NCBI GenBank assembly: GCA_937959375.1
Contig: CALGLS010000202.1
Coordinates: forward strand, 1 to 18,726
DNA length: 18,726 bases
From: an uncultured Saprospiraceae bacterium
GTDB lineage: Bacteria; Bacteroidota; Bacteroidia; Chitinophagales; Saprospiraceae
Direction of reading: 5' to 3'
Under the pieces are notes generated by a model. That model had not been told where the DNA came from. It searched no databases and was given only the letters and a program-made list of their open reading frames with translations. Positions within the stretch are counted from its first letter, which is position 1. Each line of letters opens with the position of its first letter. The translations under genes were made by a program, and so were the position numbers. Positions 15,531 through 18,726 of the stretch are shown piece by piece.

Positions 15531-15538
15531 CAAAAGTA
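15531..15538 (-). promoter_or_regulatory. Putative -7 box of meaB
   Basis: Minus-strand TACTTTTG followed by TAGC fits TAnnTTTG. Transcription would begin near 15527, leaving a leader of only about 8 bases before the TTG start codon. No TTG -33 element is evident. Confidence 0.5.
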
Positions 15539-15550
15539 GGTGAAATAGGG

Positions 15551-15591
15551 GAGAATTAGAATTTGAATGGGAATTAGGATTAGAATTGCCC
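15551..15591. repeat. Degenerate GAATTAG-type block, inverted relative to 15721-15767
   Basis: The block is built from GAATTAGAATTTGAATGGG and GAATTAGGATTAGAATTG. Its reverse complement resembles the CCCATTCTAATTCTAATTC block 130 bp to the right, so the two form the arms of a large imperfect inverted repeat. Confidence 0.65.
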
Positions 15592-15651
15592 TTAATGTGT
15601 TTGAATGAGAATGGACAATTTAGTCTCAAATTCAATGTTCACTTGGTTTGT

Positions 15652-15725
15652 GGTATTCCCTTCGCGCGCCCTTAATCCCTAAAGGGAAATCTGCCCGCGA
15701 CATATCGCCTCAGTTGGGTATTCCC
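15652..15725. repeat. 9-bp direct repeats flanking a GC-rich 56-bp patch
   Basis: GGTATTCCC occurs at 15652-15660 and again at 15717-15725. The enclosed sequence is distinctly GC-rich (CGCGCGCCC ... CTGCCCGCGAC) and includes CCCTAAAGGG. It could be a small inserted element with a target duplication, or simply part of a dispersed repeat. Confidence 0.5.
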
Positions 15726-15731
15726 ATTCCC

Positions 15732-15767
15732 ATTCTAATTCTAATTCTAATTCTAATTCTAATTCAT
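15732..15767. repeat. Hexanucleotide tandem repeat, five perfect ATTCTA units
   Basis: ATTCTA is repeated five times (15732-15761), followed by a variant ATTCAT. Short perfect tandem arrays like this can change copy number. It lies about 210 bp upstream of the meaB start and far from the other genes. Confidence 0.9.
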
Positions 15768-16002
15768 AAGAGATTTAACAAGCGTTAAAGTTTTTTAGGC
15801 CATTTTGAGGCAAATGTTAAAAAGTTTGCAAATCGCTGTAAATCAAGTATTTAAAATTCAAAAACATTAACAACTAGAAGTTAAAAAAAGGGACACAAGT
15901 TAAAGATGCTTAATATATCAGAACTAGCCTTTAGGAGGCGGTTTTGCTATGGATTTAGGGAGATTTATTGATTAGATTGCAGTAGAGTTAGTCCACACAT
16001 TG

Positions 16003-16100
16003 ATTATTCGTAAGGTGTCCGGTAGCGCTCATTTGATTAATTGTAACAACAAGTAATTCACTGAATCTCTCTTACAACTACCGGCACCTTTTCGAATAAT
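16003..16100. repeat. Long imperfect hairpin (23-base arms)
   Basis: The left arm 16003-16025 and right arm 16078-16100 share CTACCGG, CACCTT and CGAATAAT in complementary order, with only a one-base bulge and a one/two-base mismatch. The spacer is 52 bases. Integron attC sites also have long imperfect hairpins, but the GTT/AAC core ends are missing. No T tract follows. Confidence 0.75.
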
Positions 16101-16117
16101 CCTTTTAATAAAGAATG

Positions 16118-16224
16118 ACGGAAGTCCGAAGTCCGAAGCTCTATTCTGCTATGTATACACGATCGCGGGAAACTTCTGTCTCTATCTGGCAGCGCAGTTA
16201 GACAGATACGGTCTTCCGTCTTCC
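16118..16224. repeat. GGAAG/CTTCC repeat pair with an inner hairpin
   Basis: GGAAGTCCGAAGTCCGAAG (from 16120) contains a tandem GAAGTCC unit. GGTCTTCCGTCTTCC (16210-16224) is close to its reverse complement. Between them TCTGTCT (16175-16181) and AGACAGA (16200-16206) form a perfect 7-bp stem. It looks like a small dispersed structural repeat; I see no gene. Confidence 0.55.
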
Positions 16225-16403
16225 AACAAAAAATAATACTTAACAAAACAATATTGCTCAATTACATCCCCTTCCCTATTCAAACTAATTTATATCTGTT
16301 ACATTCCCATTTTTCTTCGTCTATAACTACGAATTAAAGTAATTACAAATTCAATAATGTCACAAAAGAACTGTGGCACGTATTTTTCTTAACAAAACTT
16401 TCA

Positions 16404-16411
16404 TACTTTTG
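16404..16411 (+). promoter_or_regulatory. Bacteroidota -7 box of the two-repeat lipoprotein gene
   Basis: TACTTTTG followed by CA is a textbook TAnnTTTG box. It is correctly oriented and is the only such box between the repeats and the gene. The start would be near 16415-16418, giving a leader of about 195 bases. The -33 side is T-rich but lacks a clean TTG. Confidence 0.6.
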
Positions 16412-16417
16412 CAGCGA

Positions 16418-16611
16418 TTTTATGTCCCTCTAGAGCCAACATAACATGATCTTCATACGTTTCTTCAAATGTCTTAGGACATATAAGTAAGTGAAAGGTT
16501 ATTTTTAACCAATTACTTAAAATAAAATAATTAATCCTTTTATCCATTAACCAGTAGGTAGTGATTTCTAAAAAGCTATGATCACTACTGAAAAACTAAA
16601 TCATATTCAAT
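16418..16611 (+). promoter_or_regulatory. Structured 5' leader with three hairpins
   Basis: Three inverted repeats follow the promoter. ATGTC/GACAT lies at about 16470-16482. TAAGTAA (16484-16490) with TTACTTA (16513-16519) encloses GGTTA/TAACC. GTAGTGAT (16558-16565) pairs with ATCACTAC (16581-16588). The last hairpin ends 23 bases before the ATG and could influence ribosome access or mRNA stability. It matches no riboswitch class I know. Confidence 0.45.
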
Positions 16612-17862
16612 ATGAAAAATCTTTCTTTATTTAGAGTGCTATTTTTGGCACTAGCCGTTTTCGCAATTTCTTCATGTGGTGAAGACGATGGTACTGATCC
16701 TTCAACTACGCTTCCTCCAACGATTACTTTCCTTGATGGTGTTGATGTGATCACTACTGATACGACATTGGCTGCTGGTGAGACTTTTACGGTAAACATC
16801 AGTGCTGCTAAAGGCGACAATGAGTTGCTTAGCCTTACTATTTACGAAGACGATGTTCAAGTAGATTTCAGTAGAATTACTTTTGCACATACTGATCCTG
16901 CTAATAATCCTCAAACTGTTGGTGATGCTAATGTTGATGCATTAGATTGGACAATTACTATTGTTGCTCATGATGACGAAAGAGTAGCTACTTATGATTT
17001 TGAAATCACTGACAAAGCTCAAAATAGAGCTAACGCTGTTTTGGATGTAAACACAGTTCCTGATGTTGCTCCAACTGTTTTTGAAGTTAACCACTCTGTT
17101 TCTATGGGTTGCTTCACTGTAAATACGACAGTAGAAGCAGGAAGCAGTTTCTGTCTTTCTGTTGATGCCACTAAAGGTGATTTTGATCTTGCAACAGTAA
17201 CTGTTTATGAAAACAATGATATTGTTGACGTTAGTCGTTTAGACTGGGCTGAAAATCCTTATACTTTAGTTGGTGACGAAGTAACTAGCTTCATGAACTT
17301 AGCAGCTCAAATTACAGCACACTCGAGTGCGGGTACAAGTGAATACCGAATGGTAGTAACTGATGCTAATGGTGAAGAAATGGAAGCAGGTGTTTTTGTT
17401 TCTGTTGGTACTTTAATTGACGATGTAATTGTTGGTGCATTATTGAACGCTGCTGGTCCTGTAAATACAGGAGGTTGTGACCTTAATACAGGAAACGAAA
17501 ATGTTGGTTCAAATGATCCACTAGCTGACATTAAGGATGAGGGTATTGATACTTCTCTTCCTCTTGATCAAAACTGGAAACAACAAATTTCTGGTACTAA
17601 CGGTTCTGAAATTCGCTCTGCGAATAACTTACAAGAAGGATTCAAATTTGACAACATTGCTTTGAAAGAAGAGATTATTGCAGCTTTTGATAATAGTGAC
17701 CCAATTACTACTACAAATGCAATTGATCTTGTTTCTAATCCTGATTACAATCAATTCGTAGTAAGAAATGCTGCTGGTGAGTACTTCTTCATTAAGATCA
17801 CGAATGTCAATAAGACAATTGACAATAATGATGACTCTTATACACTAAGTATTAAGCAGTAA
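16612..17862 (+). CDS. Surface-type lipoprotein with two repeated beta domains
   Basis: This 416-residue protein has a lipoprotein signal peptide (lipobox ISSC, Cys22) followed by GEDDGTD, an acidic stretch like the Bacteroidota surface export signal. Two homologous modules follow, at about 35-150 and 155-268. Each has a GxxFxxxxxATKGDxxLxxxTVYExxxxVDxSRLxW-type core and a closing strand before a DVNT or SVGT end. They look like Ig/cadherin-like beta sandwiches. The C-terminal 150 residues (LIDDVIVGALLNAAG...EYFFIKITNVNKTIDNNDDSYTLSIKQ) are a separate domain that I do not recognise. The gene has its own promoter, structured leader and terminator, and uses many GCT, GGT and GAT codons, which may point to good expression. 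Role unknown: adhesion or polymer binding is a guess. Confidence 0.85.
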   Translation: MKNLSLFRVLFLALAVFAISSCGEDDGTDPSTTLPPTITFLDGVDVITTDTTLAAGETFTVNISAAKGDNELLSLTIYEDDVQVDFSRITFAHTDPANNPQTVGDANVDALDWTITIVAHDDERVATYDFEITDKAQNRANAVLDVNTVPDVAPTVFEVNHSVSMGCFTVNTTVEAGSSFCLSVDATKGDFDLATVTVYENNDIVDVSRLDWAENPYTLVGDEVTSFMNLAAQITAHSSAGTSEYRMVVTDANGEEMEAGVFVSVGTLIDDVIVGALLNAAGPVNTGGCDLNTGNENVGSNDPLADIKDEGIDTSLPLDQNWKQQISGTNGSEIRSANNLQEGFKFDNIALKEEIIAAFDNSDPITTTNAIDLVSNPDYNQFVVRNAAGEYFFIKITNVNKTIDNNDDSYTLSIKQ

Positions 17863-17896
17863 TTTTCATAACTGATTAAATTCAGTTGTATACATT

Positions 17897-17941
17897 ACGA
17901 AGCAGAATTTGGCAATAGTCGAATTCTGCTTCGTTGTTTTT
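17897..17941 (+). terminator. Terminator of the two-repeat lipoprotein gene
   Basis: A perfect 13-bp stem ACGAAGCAGAATT (17897-17909) / AATTCTGCTTCGT (17922-17934) with a 12-base loop is followed by TGTTTTT. It lies 34 bases after the stop codon. The minus-strand side has no good T run, so it mainly serves this gene. Confidence 0.88.
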
Positions 17942-18020
17942 AAGTCTCTTTAGTCACTCCCCCATTTTTACTAGAGGAAAACCTCTCGGTTACACATTTC
18001 GGAAACAGGTTGTTCTTTTT

Positions 18021-18726
18021 TTACAACTTCAAGTAACCACCTTCTTTTTCAATTTCTTGAAAACGCGCCCAACATTTCTTTCCAATATATTGCGTCAAAT
18101 ATTCTAAGTAATACGAACCTGCAGCAGGGTCAACTACTCGATCCAAATAGCTCTCCATTTTAAAAAGGTGTTGCAGATTACGCGCAACTCTTCGAGTAAA
18201 ATCTGTCGCTGCTTCCTTTGTCGCATTAGCTGGTAAGATGGTCAAACGGTTGATGCCGCCGATGACGGCTGACATCCCCATTGCGGTACCACGAATCATA
18301 TTACTGTATTGATCGTCTGCATAAGCCGAGGCGGATAATCTTGCGTTTACAAAAGCGGTTCCTTTTAGTCCGTAAGCTTGTAATATTTGTGACCACATTA
18401 ATTGGAAAGCACGCACTTTCGCGATCTCAATCAAGTAACTATTTCCAATTTCAATATCGAATTTTAGTTGCTTTTGGATCATGCTTTTAGGCAAACCTAA
18501 ATTACTTAAAGATGCTAAATATTCAGAACCTTTTGCCAAAGTCATCGCCATGGTTTCTATTTGTCCATCTAGGTCACTTTCGTAAATATTGAAGGATACA
18601 TTTAGGAAACTGAAATTCGGAAATGTTCCTGCTTGCTCTAGCATTTTTTTGATTACTCCAAAATCAGTTGGCTCATCTGCTTCGAAAAAATCGGTAGAAA
18701 TACCTCCACTAATTTCAGCAGGGTCT
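18021..18726 (-). CDS. mutA: Methylmalonyl-CoA mutase small (beta) subunit, C-terminal part
   Basis: The frame is open to the right edge, so 18644 is only an internal Met; visible protein begins DPAEISGGISTDFFEADEP. It matches the substrate-binding TIM-barrel part of methylmalonyl-CoA mutase: FPNFSFLNVSFNIYESD, AKVRAFQLMWSQILQAYG, YSNMIRGTAMGMSAVIGG, FTRRVARNLQHLFKMES and VVDPAAGSYYLEYLT. Where the catalytic subunit has a THCQTSG motif with the active-site His, this protein has ARLSASA, so it is the non-catalytic partner. It stops at GGYLKL just after the barrel, without the linker and cobalamin-binding domain. Short MutA subunits occur in Bacteroidota, but this end looks earlier than most I recall. 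The large subunit gene is not downstream; it may lie beyond the window or elsewhere. meaB on the same strand supports the pathway. Confidence 0.92.
   Translation of the reverse strand, partial: DPAEISGGISTDFFEADEPTDFGVIKKMLEQAGTFPNFSFLNVSFNIYESDLDGQIETMAMTLAKGSEYLASLSNLGLPKSMIQKQLKFDIEIGNSYLIEIAKVRAFQLMWSQILQAYGLKGTAFVNARLSASAYADDQYSNMIRGTAMGMSAVIGGINRLTILPANATKEAATDFTRRVARNLQHLFKMESYLDRVVDPAAGSYYLEYLTQYIGKKCWARFQEIEKEGGYLKL

Larger units (their letters stand above)
15520..16403. other. Repeat-rich region without a recognised gene
   Basis: This is the longest non-coding stretch of the window. It contains simple-sequence blocks in inverted orientation, a GC-rich patch between 9-bp direct repeats, a long imperfect hairpin and a GGAAG/CTTCC repeat pair, each listed separately. 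The only longer frame (67 codons, minus, 16261-16058) runs across these repeats and is not credible. The area 15770-15900 is plain AT-rich DNA. Confidence 0.6.

Noticed and set aside
16003..16100. Integron attC site
   Set aside because: The hairpin has bulges, but the outer ends lack the GTT...AAC core sites and no integrase or cassette genes are present.
16058..16261. 67-codon minus-strand ORF
   Set aside because: It crosses a hairpin arm and repeat units and has an odd composition; better explained as a chance frame.
18021..18644. mutA as a complete 207-residue gene
   Set aside because: The frame stays open to the window edge with mutase-like sequence (DPAEISGGISTDFFEADEP) before the Met at 18644, so the gene is partial rather than short.

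Overview
The window reads as chromosomal DNA of a Bacteroidota bacterium. The signs are a type IX secretion (T9SS) C-terminal sorting domain, lipoproteins with acidic residues after the lipobox Cys (CQKDDN, CGEDDG), TAnnTTTG-type promoter boxes and AT-rich intergenic DNA. A marine or environmental member of the Saprospiria or Flavobacteriia is a guess. I see no rRNA, tRNA, CRISPR array, transposase or phage gene.

Layout. 1-1238: the end of an uncertain gene, then an ECF sigma factor (-) divergent from uvrA (+). 1239-4097: complete uvrA. 4093-4358: GC-rich degenerate tandem repeats that overlap the uvrA stop codon, followed by a bidirectional terminator shared with a glycine-rich cytoplasmic protein (-). 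5336-8404 (-): two tandem paralogous outer-membrane-type lipoproteins downstream of a di-haem cytochrome c peroxidase (MauG family) lipoprotein that carries a surface-export signal. 9078-12734 (-): a T9SS-secreted multidomain protein, a VOC/glyoxalase-fold protein and a saccharopine dehydrogenase family protein. 12911-15519 (-): a periplasmic TPR-like protein and meaB, the GTPase chaperone of methylmalonyl-CoA mutase. 15520-16611: 1.1 kb without a gene but rich in short repeats and hairpins. 16612-17862 (+): a two-repeat surface lipoprotein with its own Bacteroidota promoter, a structured leader and a strong terminator. 18021-18726 (-): the C-terminal part of methylmalonyl-CoA mutase small subunit mutA, running off the window.

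Functional links. meaB and mutA belong to the same propionyl-CoA/methylmalonyl-CoA system and lie about 2.5 kb apart on the same strand, separated by the repeat region and the lipoprotein gene. The catalytic large subunit is not in the window. Most other genes are single transcription units bounded by recognisable hairpin terminators. Much of the coding capacity is cell-envelope or secreted protein.

I found no clear new defence or mobile system. The most unusual items are the surface-type peroxidase with its lipoprotein pair, the mutA subunit that has lost its catalytic histidine and its whole cobalamin domain, a paired palindromic motif at the uvrA promoter, and the layered repeats at 4093-4358 and 15550-16224.
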